Shown here: positions 1 to 5,436 of the stretch, one piece after another
How the letters are laid out: every line of letters begins with the position of its first letter
How positions within the stretch are numbered: position 1 is the first letter of the stretch
From: an uncultured Anaerobutyricum sp.
GTDB taxonomy: Bacteria; Bacillota; Clostridia; Lachnospirales; Lachnospiraceae
Length of the DNA stretch: 5,436 nt
Direction: 5' to 3'
NCBI RefSeq assembly: GCF_934307085.1
Contig: NZ_CAKRCF010000085.1
Span: forward strand, 1 to 5,436
Notes under the pieces: generated by a model
Told to the model about the DNA's origin: nothing
Databases searched by the model: none
What the model saw: the letters and a program-made list of their open reading frames with translations, nothing else
Position numbers and translations under genes: made by a program

Positions 1-129
1 CTTTACTGGGCAAAATGGAACGTTTAGCACAACAGCTCAAAATGGGATATTGTTTCGTCTCTCTTTTCAATAGTACTCCTGGCACTCTAGCTACATATTC
101 TTTCCTGGCGGCGTCTATTCGTCTGTTTA
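1..129. other. Region downstream of hydA, no recognised gene
   Basis: No strong GC-rich hairpin with a U-run is seen, so the end of the hydCBA transcript is not defined here. On the minus strand one frame is open from a GTG overlapping the hydA stop (about 136) to the window edge, but it has no ribosome binding site and no recognised motif. The region contains the CAAAATGG direct repeats at 11-18 and 38-45 (27-base period), and TCCTGGC twice (77-83 and 112-118). Confidence 0.5.
38..70. repeat. Diverged copy of one arm of the yebC terminator hairpin
   Basis: Bases 38-70 align without gaps to 4646-4678, with 25 of 33 identical, including blocks of 8 at both ends (CAAAATGG and CTCTTTTC). A further CAAAATGGAA, identical to the start of the arm, lies at 11-20. 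No complementary left arm is present in 1-129, so this would be a relic or part of an element continuing outside the window. AT-rich sequence makes chance similarity possible. Confidence 0.35.
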
Positions 130-1821
130 TCACCACAAATCAGAATTGTTATGAAGCAGCTTATGTTCTTTTCCTTTAAGGAGCCCTTCGTAAAGTTCCC
201 CCACTATCGGATTATCATTTGGGCGTTTAATCTGTGAAGCATCATCAATACGGTAAATCCCTTCATATCTTGCAGCTTTCGTTCTTGCTCCAATTGGTAC
301 TGGCTGACCTCCACCTGCCATACATCCTCTGCGGCACGCCATAACTTCTACAAAGTCATATTGTGATTCTCCTCTTTTTATTTTCTGAATGAGCTCATCA
401 GCATTTTTCAAGCCACTGACTACGGCAATTTTAAGCTTTCTGTCCCCATATGGGATAATCGCTTCTTTTATGCCATTTGTTCCACGGATTCCTGTGAACT
501 TGATTTCATTTAAGACTTCCATACCACTGTCTTCTACGAGACGACGAAGTACAGCTTCTGTTACACCGCCAGTTACACCAAAAATAGCACCTGCGCCAGA
601 GGATAAACCAAATGGCATATCCATTGCTTCCCACGGCATCTGTGCCAGGTCGATTCCGGCTTCTTTAATCATTCGGATGATTTCGGTTGTTGTTAGTACG
701 AAGTCTACATCCTGCTCGCCGTCTGTTTTATGTTCTGGACGAAGGATTTCTACCTTTTTGGCGGTACACGGCATGATGGATACCACAACTGTTTTTCTTG
801 TATCTTTTTTATTATTTCGTGCTTCTTCTTTTAATACGGCTCCAAACATCTGCTGCGGAGAACGACAGGTTGAGATATTCGCACGAAGCTCTGGATATTT
901 TTGCTCACAGAATTTTACCCATGCCGGACAACAGGAGGTAAATAACGGAAGTTTTTCCCCTGATGCCACCCTTTCTAAAAATTCTTTCGATTCTTCCATG
1001 ATAGTAAGGTCTGCACCAAAGTCGGTGTCATATATTTCATCAAATCCCATTCTTCTAAGAGCTGCTACCAGCTTTCCAAGAGAGTTTTCTCCTTTTGGAA
1101 TGCCAAATTTATCGCCGACTGCCACTCTTACTGCCGGAGCAATCTGTACAACTACTCTTGTATTTTTATCTGCAAGTGCTTCCCATACTGGATGAATGTT
1201 ATGCTTAATTGTAATCGCACCTGTAGGGCATACAACACGACACTGCCCACAACCAACGCAGGCTGTCTCTGCCATTTTTCGATCAAATGCGGGCATAACC
1301 TGCATTTTCGAGCCGCGGTAAGCAAAATCTAAAATACCAAGTCCTTGGATTTCCTCACAAGTTCTTACACAGTCTCCGCAGAGAATACATTTATTTTTAT
1401 CAATAACAATGCAGTCAGAACTTTCATCAATCGGAATCTGTGGTTTATTATTTTCAAAACGAATATAGCTGACACCAAGCTGCTTGGCAAGATTCTGTAA
1501 AATACAGTCTCCATTTTTCTTACATGTCGTGCATTCTCTGCAATGAGAAGAAAGCATTAATTCTAAAATCATTTTTCTATGATGCTGTAACTTTGGTGTA
1601 TTCGTGTAAATTACCATTCCATCTCTTGGCACTTCGGAACAGGATGCAAATATCTTTCCTCTATCATCTTCCACTACACACATACGGCAGGCTCCATAGG
1701 TGGAAAGTTCTGAATGATAACAGAACGTCGGCAGATTAATTCCCGCCTTTCTGATAACGGAAAGCACGTTTTTTTCATCATCAAATGCAACTTTTCGATT
1801 ATTAATGGTCATATATTTCAT
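130..1821 (-). CDS. hydA: Catalytic subunit of NAD-linked [FeFe] hydrogenase (HydA/HndD type)
   Basis: A 563-residue cytoplasmic enzyme that interconverts protons and H2, using electrons from the HydB/HydC partners encoded just upstream. Seen: an N-terminal plant-type [2Fe-2S] domain (C34, C45, C48, C61); a His-Cys [4Fe-4S] motif (H93, C97, C100, C106); two [4Fe-4S] ferredoxin motifs (C145/148/151/155 and C188/191/194/198); then the H-cluster domain with L1 TSCCPAW (295-301), L2 MPCTAKK (350-356) and L3 starting EVMAC (492-496). H-cluster ligands by alignment are C298, C352, C496 and C500. The proton path known from Clostridium pasteurianus CpI also appears intact: E277, E280, R284, C297, S317. 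The small-subunit-like C-terminal region is present. There is no extra C-terminal [2Fe-2S] domain as in Thermotoga HydA. The start at 1821 is chosen over M4 because an AGGAGGGG site lies 6 bases upstream. Family assignment is very secure; direction and bifurcation are inference. Confidence 0.97.
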   Translation of the reverse strand: MKYMTINNRKVAFDDEKNVLSVIRKAGINLPTFCYHSELSTYGACRMCVVEDDRGKIFASCSEVPRDGMVIYTNTPKLQHHRKMILELMLSSHCRECTTCKKNGDCILQNLAKQLGVSYIRFENNKPQIPIDESSDCIVIDKNKCILCGDCVRTCEEIQGLGILDFAYRGSKMQVMPAFDRKMAETACVGCGQCRVVCPTGAITIKHNIHPVWEALADKNTRVVVQIAPAVRVAVGDKFGIPKGENSLGKLVAALRRMGFDEIYDTDFGADLTIMEESKEFLERVASGEKLPLFTSCCPAWVKFCEQKYPELRANISTCRSPQQMFGAVLKEEARNNKKDTRKTVVVSIMPCTAKKVEILRPEHKTDGEQDVDFVLTTTEIIRMIKEAGIDLAQMPWEAMDMPFGLSSGAGAIFGVTGGVTEAVLRRLVEDSGMEVLNEIKFTGIRGTNGIKEAIIPYGDRKLKIAVVSGLKNADELIQKIKRGESQYDFVEVMACRRGCMAGGGQPVPIGARTKAARYEGIYRIDDASQIKRPNDNPIVGELYEGLLKGKEHKLLHNNSDLW

Positions 1822-1827
1822 CGCTTT

Positions 1828-1835
1828 CCCCTCCT
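1828..1835 (-). promoter_or_regulatory. Ribosome binding site of hydA overlapping the hydB stop
   Basis: AGGAGGGG on the minus strand, 6 bases before the hydA ATG at 1821. Its first two bases are the last two of the hydB TAG stop codon. The spacing decides for the 1821 start and not the second Met at 1812. Confidence 0.85.
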
Positions 1836-3774
1836 ATGCTTCTATATGAATCGCGTGGAATGCACAGGCACTCTCACAGGCACCACATTTGATGCAAATG
1901 CTGTCATCAATAACATACGGTTTCTTAATCTGTCCGCTGATGGCACCGACTGGACAGTTTCTCGCACATTTTGAACAGCCCTTACAGCGTTCTGGACTGA
2001 TAACAAATCGACGCAATGCCGTACAGTTTTTCGCGGCACATTTCTTATCTACAACGTGTTCCTCATATTCCTTGCGGAACAGTCGGAGCGTACTCATGAC
2101 CGGAAGGGCGGCACTTTTTCCAAGTCCGCAAAGTGCGGTATCGGTAATTGTGGAGGCCAGTTCATCAAGAAGGTCTAAATCCTCAAGTGTTCCCTTTCCT
2201 GCGACAATCCGTTCTAAAATCTCAAGCATCCGCTTCGTTCCCTCACGACAAGGAACACATTTCCCACAACTTTCATTTTGGGTAAAGTTCATAAAGAAAC
2301 GGGCAACTTCTACCATACAGGTCCTATCATCCATGACAACAAGACCACCAGAACCAATCATCGCTCCCATTTTCTTCAAAGAGTCAAAATCAAGACTGAC
2401 ATCCAAATGAGGTGTGATAAGACAACCGCCGGATGGTCCGCCAATCTGAACGGCTTTAAACTTCGCATCGCCTTTAATGCCACCTCCAATATCATAAATA
2501 ACCTCTCGCAGTGAAGTTCCCATTGGCACTTCGATAAGTCCTGTATTCTTTACACTTCCTGTAAGAGCAAATGCTTTCGTTCCTGGACTGTTTTCTGGGC
2601 CGATACCACGATACCATTCTGCCCCTTTATCAATAATCATCGGAACATTGGCAAAGGTTTCTACGTTATTCAATACTGTCGGTTTTGCAAACAGACCCTG
2701 TTCTACTGTTCTTGGTGGTTTTACTCTCGGCATTCCTCGTTTTCCTTCAATAGATGCCGTAAGAGCACTTCCCTCTCCACATACAAAGGCTCCCGCTCCT
2801 CTGTTAATATGTAAATGGAAAGAAAAATCGGTTCCAAGAATATTTTCTCCAAGGAGACCTCTGTCCTCTGCCTGTGAAATGGCAAGGCGAAGACGGCTGA
2901 TAGCTAACGGATATTCTGCACGAACATAAATGTACCCTTCCTGTGCCCCTACTGCATAGGCTGCAATAAGCATACCCTCTATCATTTTATGAGGGTCACC
3001 TTCCATGATACTTCGATCCATAAATGCACCAGGGTCACCTTCATCACCATTACACACAATATATCTTGTTTTTTCTGGCTGCCTTGCTACCTGTTTCCAT
3101 TTATAACCAGTCTGGAAGCCCCCGCCGCCACGTCCACGAAGATTTGACTCTAAAATGATCTCAATGACATCATTCGGTGTCTGTTCAAATAAAACTTTCG
3201 CAAAAGACTGATAACCGCCAACAGCAATATATTCCTCTATATGCTCCGCATCAATATGCCCACAATTTTTAAGAACCAGGCGGGTCTGCTTCTCATAAAA
3301 TGGAATCTCTTCCTGCTTCGGATACTCAATCCCATCCTGTTTATACAAAAGGTGATGAATGATATCCCCATGCTTTATCGTTCTTTCAAAAATTGCTTCA
3401 CAATCTTCAAGCTTTACCTTCGTATAGAGAATTCCAAGCGGCTCAATTCGCATCAACGGTCCCATCTCGCAAAAGCCGTGACAGCCACTACGCTTTACAG
3501 CAACAGGAATTTCGTTTGCAGGCACAGCTTCCGCTTTATCTCCATTACTATTCTTCTGTATATCTCCATTGCTATGTGCAATCTCCGCTCCAAATTCCAC
3601 ATCAACGTCCTTGCAATCTTTCGTAAGCTCGCACATTTTCTCATAAATTTCTCCAGAGCCACCGGCAAGACATCCTGTTCCCGCACAAATTAAAATCCGG
3701 CACTTCGTAGAAGAAACTTTTGCTGCTGCTATATCTCGAATCTGGTTTAACTCTTCTCTGTTCTGAATCCTCAT
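1834..3774 (-). CDS. hydB: NuoF-like flavoprotein subunit of NAD-linked [FeFe] hydrogenase (HydB/HndC type)
   Basis: A 646-residue NAD(H)-binding subunit that carries FMN and passes electrons between nicotinamide and the hydrogenase. Seen in order: an N-terminal thioredoxin-like [2Fe-2S] domain (C30, C35, C98, C102); the NuoF core with glycine-rich FMN/NADH motif GRGGGGFQTGYKW (214-226), NGDEGDPGAFMDR (242-254) and GAGAFVCGEGSAL (326-338); the [4Fe-4S] site ESCGKCVPCREGT with C503, C506, C509 and distal C549; and a C-terminal two-cluster ferredoxin domain (C597/600/603/607 and C627/630/633/637). H573, C579 and C584, just before the ferredoxin domain, may be part of a zinc site like that reported in HydABC structures (inference). 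These added domains separate it from complex I NuoF, which is about 440-450 residues. Residues about 66-90 look like a low-complexity insertion between the two halves of the N-terminal cluster motif. The ATG follows the hydC stop by 3 bases, suggesting translational coupling. Confidence 0.96.
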   Translation of the reverse strand: MRIQNREELNQIRDIAAAKVSSTKCRILICAGTGCLAGGSGEIYEKMCELTKDCKDVDVEFGAEIAHSNGDIQKNSNGDKAEAVPANEIPVAVKRSGCHGFCEMGPLMRIEPLGILYTKVKLEDCEAIFERTIKHGDIIHHLLYKQDGIEYPKQEEIPFYEKQTRLVLKNCGHIDAEHIEEYIAVGGYQSFAKVLFEQTPNDVIEIILESNLRGRGGGGFQTGYKWKQVARQPEKTRYIVCNGDEGDPGAFMDRSIMEGDPHKMIEGMLIAAYAVGAQEGYIYVRAEYPLAISRLRLAISQAEDRGLLGENILGTDFSFHLHINRGAGAFVCGEGSALTASIEGKRGMPRVKPPRTVEQGLFAKPTVLNNVETFANVPMIIDKGAEWYRGIGPENSPGTKAFALTGSVKNTGLIEVPMGTSLREVIYDIGGGIKGDAKFKAVQIGGPSGGCLITPHLDVSLDFDSLKKMGAMIGSGGLVVMDDRTCMVEVARFFMNFTQNESCGKCVPCREGTKRMLEILERIVAGKGTLEDLDLLDELASTITDTALCGLGKSAALPVMSTLRLFRKEYEEHVVDKKCAAKNCTALRRFVISPERCKGCSKCARNCPVGAISGQIKKPYVIDDSICIKCGACESACAFHAIHIEA

Positions 3775-3777
3775 CCC

Positions 3778-4254
3778 CTATTCCTCCTCTCGAAGCTTCT
3801 GAAGCAGCTGTGCTGCATCATCCGGTGTCATTGACGGATACACTTTATCATTGACTGTCAATACCGGTGCAAGACCACAGGCACCAAGACAAGATACCGT
3901 CTCCACTGTAAACAGCATATCGTCTGTAGTCACCTTATCTCTTGAAAGACCTAATTCACTATAAATCCTCTCCAAAATCGTTGTGGATTTCCGAACATGA
4001 CAGGCTGTTCCGTCACAAACTTTGATAACATATTTGCCCTTTGGTTCAAAAGAAAAATTCTCATAAAATGTAGCTACACTAAATGCTTTTGCCTCTGTAA
4101 TCCCTATCTGCTCTGCAACATAAGATAACAATTCCGGTGGCAAATAACGATACTCGCTCTGAATGTCCTGTATAATCGGAATCAGAGATGCCTCCATCGC
4201 CCCATGAGACTTGATAATCGTATCCGCTTTATCATAGTATTCCTTCTCTAACAT
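3778..4254 (-). CDS. hydC: NuoE-like [2Fe-2S] subunit of NAD-linked [FeFe] hydrogenase (HydC/HndA type)
   Basis: A 158-residue thioredoxin-like subunit matching the 24-kDa NuoE family in length and layout. A helical N-terminal part (about 1-70) contains the family pattern YRYLPPELLSYVAEQIG (35-51) and AKAFSVATFYENF (55-67). The cluster-binding half has C80 and C85 (CDGTACHV) and C122 and C126 (SCLGACG), the four expected [2Fe-2S] ligands. It docks on the NuoF-like subunit and carries one cluster close to the flavin in the HydABC complex. It is the first gene of the operon, about 100 bases downstream of the predicted transcription start. Its last codons contain the ribosome binding site for hydB. 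The symbol could equally be hndA or a nuoE-like name; neighbouring hydB and hydA show that it belongs to a hydrogenase, not to complex I. No odd residues were noticed. Confidence 0.95.
   Translation of the reverse strand: MLEKEYYDKADTIIKSHGAMEASLIPIIQDIQSEYRYLPPELLSYVAEQIGITEAKAFSVATFYENFSFEPKGKYVIKVCDGTACHVRKSTTILERIYSELGLSRDKVTTDDMLFTVETVSCLGACGLAPVLTVNDKVYPSMTPDDAAQLLQKLREEE
3783..3788 (-). promoter_or_regulatory. Ribosome binding site of hydB inside the end of hydC
   Basis: AGGAGG on the minus strand, 8 bases before the hydB ATG at 3774. It lies within the final glutamate-rich codons of hydC, so translation of hydC crosses it. With the 3-base gap between the hydC stop and the hydB start this points to coupled translation and fixed subunit ratio. 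Confidence 0.85.
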
Positions 4255-4257
4255 AAG

Positions 4258-4267
4258 CCTCCCCTTT
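4258..4267 (-). promoter_or_regulatory. Ribosome binding site of hydC
   Basis: AAAGGGGAGG on the minus strand precedes the hydC ATG. The GGAGG part is only 3 bases from the start codon, while the AAGGGG part is 6 bases away. It supports the start at 4254; no other in-frame start lies nearby. Confidence 0.7.
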
Positions 4268-4288
4268 CATACAGCTCACATTTAGATA

Positions 4289-4306
4289 TTGTGAACATTT
4301 TTTCAA
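4289..4306. promoter_or_regulatory. Rex-like operator in the hydCBA leader
   Basis: TTGTGAACATTTTTTCAA on the plus strand has a perfect Rex left half TTGTGAA, a 4-base centre, and a right half matching TTCACAA at 5 of 7 positions. It lies about 50-65 bases inside the predicted transcript and 35 bases before the hydC start. Rex is the NADH/NAD+-sensing repressor of Gram-positive bacteria and often controls fermentative and hydrogen genes in Clostridia, so the context fits. The match is imperfect and the region is AT-rich. Confidence 0.4.
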
Positions 4307-4332
4307 ATAAAATACCTCTATTTCTCTCTTTT

Positions 4333-4351
4333 TTGATAAATAACTTATCAA
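4333..4351. promoter_or_regulatory. Perfect inverted repeat at the predicted transcription start (candidate operator)
   Basis: TTGATAAATAACTTATCAA: 7-base arms (4333-4339 and 4345-4351) around a 5-base centre. It begins about 3 bases after the predicted start site and 10 bases after the -10 box, where a bound protein would block initiation or escape. The arms resemble Rex half-sites (TTGTTAA/TTAACAA), but Rex sites normally have a 4-base centre. An FNR/CRP-family site would also need different spacing. The protein that binds is unknown. Confidence 0.45.
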
Positions 4352-4360
4352 TATACTCCT

Positions 4361-4389
4361 ATTATATTAAAGATCTATAGAATTTACAA
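4361..4389 (-). promoter_or_regulatory. Sigma-A-type promoter of the hydCBA operon
   Basis: On the minus strand a -35 box TTGTAA (4389-4384) is followed by a 17-base spacer and a perfect -10 box TATAAT (4366-4361). The predicted transcription start is near 4354, giving a leader of about 100 bases before hydC. The flanks are very AT-rich, so chance matches are possible, but the consensus -10, ideal spacing and position after the yebC terminator make this the best promoter in the gap. Confidence 0.75.
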
Positions 4390-4393
4390 CATA

Positions 4394-4430
4394 TTTTTGA
4401 TATATTTTTAACGACTTTTAGATATTTTTT
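4394..4430 (-). promoter_or_regulatory. Phased A-tracts upstream of the hydCBA promoter (possible curved DNA / UP element)
   Basis: Four A-tracts on the minus strand (4425-4430, 4416-4419, 4405-4409, 4394-4398) have centres about 10, 10.5 and 11 bases apart. That matches one helical turn, and the set ends 4 bases before the -35 box. Phased A-tracts are known to bend DNA, and AT-rich DNA at this place can contact the RNA polymerase alpha subunit. The arrangement is seen directly; the effect is inferred. Confidence 0.5.
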
Positions 4431-4602
4431 CATTTTGTTCAGTTTCTAATTTTCAGAAAATTGGGCAAACAAAATATCACATTATCTGAACTTCTCCTCT
4501 AATTCTCCAATATTAAATTCTAACTGTCGGCTTCAATTTGTTGGTACAACAAGCTAAGCAGTCACTTAAAAAAAATTTTTGCTGAATTTCACAAAGGCCC
4601 TG

Positions 4603-4675
4603 AAAAAAAGAGCCCCTAAAGAATATTCCATTTTGTTCCATCGTGCAAAATGGAATATTCTTTAAGGACTCTTTT
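4603..4675 (-). terminator. Long rho-independent-type terminator hairpin downstream of yebC
   Basis: Arms 4606-4635 and 4646-4675 pair over 30 positions around a 10-base loop (4636-4645). On the minus strand the only two non-Watson-Crick positions (4613/4668 and 4616/4665) become G-U wobbles, so the RNA stem is unbroken. On the plus strand the same positions are C-A mismatches. The minus-strand 3' arm ends in seven T residues (4609-4603), four of which pair with A residues of the 5' arm. The hairpin begins 74 bases after the yebC stop and nothing on the plus strand needs a terminator. The stem is much longer than the usual 7-15 bp, so it may also be a repeat element used as a terminator. Confidence 0.8.
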
Positions 4676-4749
4676 CTAAATTCTTCGGGCAATTCAATCA
4701 TTAATCTTCTACAGCAGTACCAGCCGCCTTGCCTCAACAAATCGAAATC

Positions 4750-5436
4750 TTATTCCTCTTCCCAGTTATGATATACAGCCTGTACATCATCATCTTCATC
4801 AAGTAAATCTAATGTACGGTTTAAGTTCTTAATATCTTCTGGATCTGTTAATGTTACATAGTTATCCGGAATCATTGTTACTTCTGCAGATGCCATTGGT
4901 ACACCTTCCTTTTCAAGGGCTTCTCTTACTTCACCAAATGCATCTGGGTCTGTAGTGATCTCGTAGCTGTCATCTTCTTCTACAAAGTCTTCTGCTCCAG
5001 CATCTAATGCAAGCATCATGAATTCATCTGGGTCTGTCTCGTATTCTTCTTTAGACACGATAATCTGTCCTTTTTTCTGGAACATGAAAGATACACAGCC
5101 AGATGTACCGATATTTCCACGTCCTTTGGAGAATGCGGAACGTACGTTAGCTGCTGTACGGTTCTTATTATCTGTTAATGTTTCTACAATGATAGCGATT
5201 CCATTAGGACCGTATCCTTCGTATGTATTCTGTACGTAGTTTACGGAGTTTGCATCTCCGGCAGCTTTCTTGATACCTCTTTCAATAGTATCGTTAGGCA
5301 TGTTGTTAGATTTTGCTTTCGCAATTACATCACGAAGCTTACTGTTATTAGCTGGATCTGGACCGCCTTCCTTTACTGCTACTGCAATTTCACGACCGAT
5401 TACGGTAAAAATTTTACCCTTTGCAGCATCATTTTT
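4750..5436 (-). CDS. yebC: YebC/TACO1-family protein, partial (N-terminus outside window)
   Basis: The frame stays open to the window edge, giving 228 codons plus a stop; an internal ATG at 5301 would remove the conserved first domain, so the gene is read through to 5436. The visible N-terminal segment [20 protein letters not shown], followed by [19 protein letters not shown], is the typical YebC start region, and only about 15 residues seem to be missing. Further family marks are [50 protein letters not shown] and a C-terminal acidic stretch ending in [11 protein letters not shown]. The family is cytoplasmic, usually about 240-250 residues. It was long annotated as a transcriptional regulator (PmpR in Pseudomonas); its mitochondrial relative TACO1 and recent bacterial work point to a ribosome-linked role in translation of difficult peptides. 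It has no evident functional link to the hydrogenase operon, from which it is separated by a terminator and a promoter. Confidence 0.96.
   Translation of the reverse strand, partial: KNDAAKGKIFTVIGREIAVAVKEGGPDPANNSKLRDVIAKAKSNNMPNDTIERGIKKAAGDANSVNYVQNTYEGYGPNGIAIIVETLTDNKNRTAANVRSAFSKGRGNIGTSGCVSFMFQKKGQIIVSKEEYETDPDEFMMLALDAGAEDFVEEDDSYEITTDPDAFGEVREALEKEGVPMASAEVTMIPDNYVTLTDPEDIKNLNRTLDLLDEDDDVQAVYHNWEEE

Larger units (their letters stand above)
4255..4749. other. Intergenic region between yebC and hydC (no gene)
   Basis: About 495 AT-rich bases. In minus-strand order it holds a 74-base spacer after yebC (4676-4749), the long terminator hairpin, a stretch with an A8T5 tract at 4568-4580 and no clear feature, a small perfect palindrome AATTTTCAGAAAATT (4448-4462), the phased A-tracts, the promoter, the two operator candidates and the hydC ribosome binding site. 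Open frames here look spurious: the largest runs straight through the terminator hairpin. No riboswitch or tRNA was recognised. Confidence 0.7.

Noticed and set aside
1..136. A minus-strand frame open from a GTG overlapping the hydA stop to the window edge.
   Set aside because: It has no ribosome binding site and no recognised motif, contains the repeat-like sequence at 38-70, and is too short to judge without the sequence beyond position 1.
389..1195. A 268-codon plus-strand open frame opposite hydA.
   Set aside because: It lies wholly antisense to the well-supported hydrogenase gene, and its product is low-complexity, serine-rich and without any known domain. It is a shadow frame.
1889..2410. 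A 173-codon plus-strand open frame opposite hydB, and similar ones at 3241-3693 and 2648-2929.
   Set aside because: They are antisense to continuous, fully motif-bearing HydB coding sequence and have no ribosome binding sites or domains of their own.
1834..4254. The possibility that the NuoE/NuoF-like genes belong to respiratory complex I or a formate dehydrogenase.
   Set aside because: HydB carries the extra N-terminal [2Fe-2S] and C-terminal ferredoxin domains of hydrogenase flavoproteins, and the next gene in the same operon is a complete [FeFe] hydrogenase. No other nuo or fdh gene is present.
4248..4298. A 16-codon leader frame (ATG at 4298) ending just inside the hydC start, considered as a regulatory leader peptide.
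   Set aside because: The nearest GAGG is about 16 bases upstream, there is no codon run suggesting attenuation, and no terminator/antiterminator pair is seen in the leader.
4568..4580. An A8T5 tract, considered as a second terminator tail or origin-like element.
   Set aside because: No GC-rich stem precedes the minus-strand T-run and there are no DnaA-type boxes or repeats around it.
4513..4740. A 75-codon minus-strand open frame between yebC and the hyd promoter.
   Set aside because: It starts at TTG without a convincing ribosome binding site, runs through both arms of the terminator hairpin and shows no recognisable domain. It is best explained as an open frame produced by the palindrome.

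Overview
The window looks like an anaerobic, low-to-moderate GC Firmicute of the class Clostridia, most likely a gut Lachnospiraceae. The grounds are an NAD-linked [FeFe] hydrogenase operon, strong AGGAGG-type ribosome binding sites, an AT-rich intergenic region with a sigma-A-like promoter, and a clostridial-type YebC. This placement comes from protein style, not from a search. All genes lie on the minus strand, so the biological order runs from high to low coordinates.

From 5436 to 4750 is the C-terminal 228 codons of a YebC/TACO1-family protein; its N-terminus is outside the window. It is followed 74 bases later by an unusually long hairpin (30-bp stem) ending in a U-run, read as its terminator. 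This hairpin may belong to a repeat family, because a diverged copy of one arm lies at the other end of the window, beyond hydA. The rest of the roughly 495-base gap (4255-4749) is AT-rich. It holds a good promoter (TTGTAA, 17 bp, TATAAT), a set of phased A-tracts just upstream of it, and two inverted-repeat operator candidates downstream of it, one resembling a Rex (NADH-sensing) site.

From 4254 to 130 is a tightly packed three-gene operon: a NuoE-like [2Fe-2S] subunit (hydC), a NuoF-like flavoprotein with added ferredoxin domains (hydB), and a catalytic [FeFe] hydrogenase (hydA). Gaps are 3 and 12 bases. Together they form a soluble HydABC/Hnd-type complex: NAD(H) is handled at FMN in HydB, electrons pass through HydC, HydB and HydA iron-sulfur clusters, and H2 is made or oxidised at the H-cluster of HydA. 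The motifs imply ten iron-sulfur sites in a trimer, including the H-cluster. Whether the enzyme confurcates NADH with reduced ferredoxin or is purely NADH-linked cannot be decided from sequence alone. The maturases HydE, HydF and HydG are not in the window.

The last 129 bases (1-129) hold no recognisable gene or clear terminator. The genes are recognisable families, not a new system. The less ordinary material is in the noncoding DNA: the long hairpin and its partial copy, and the layered control region of the hydrogenase operon.
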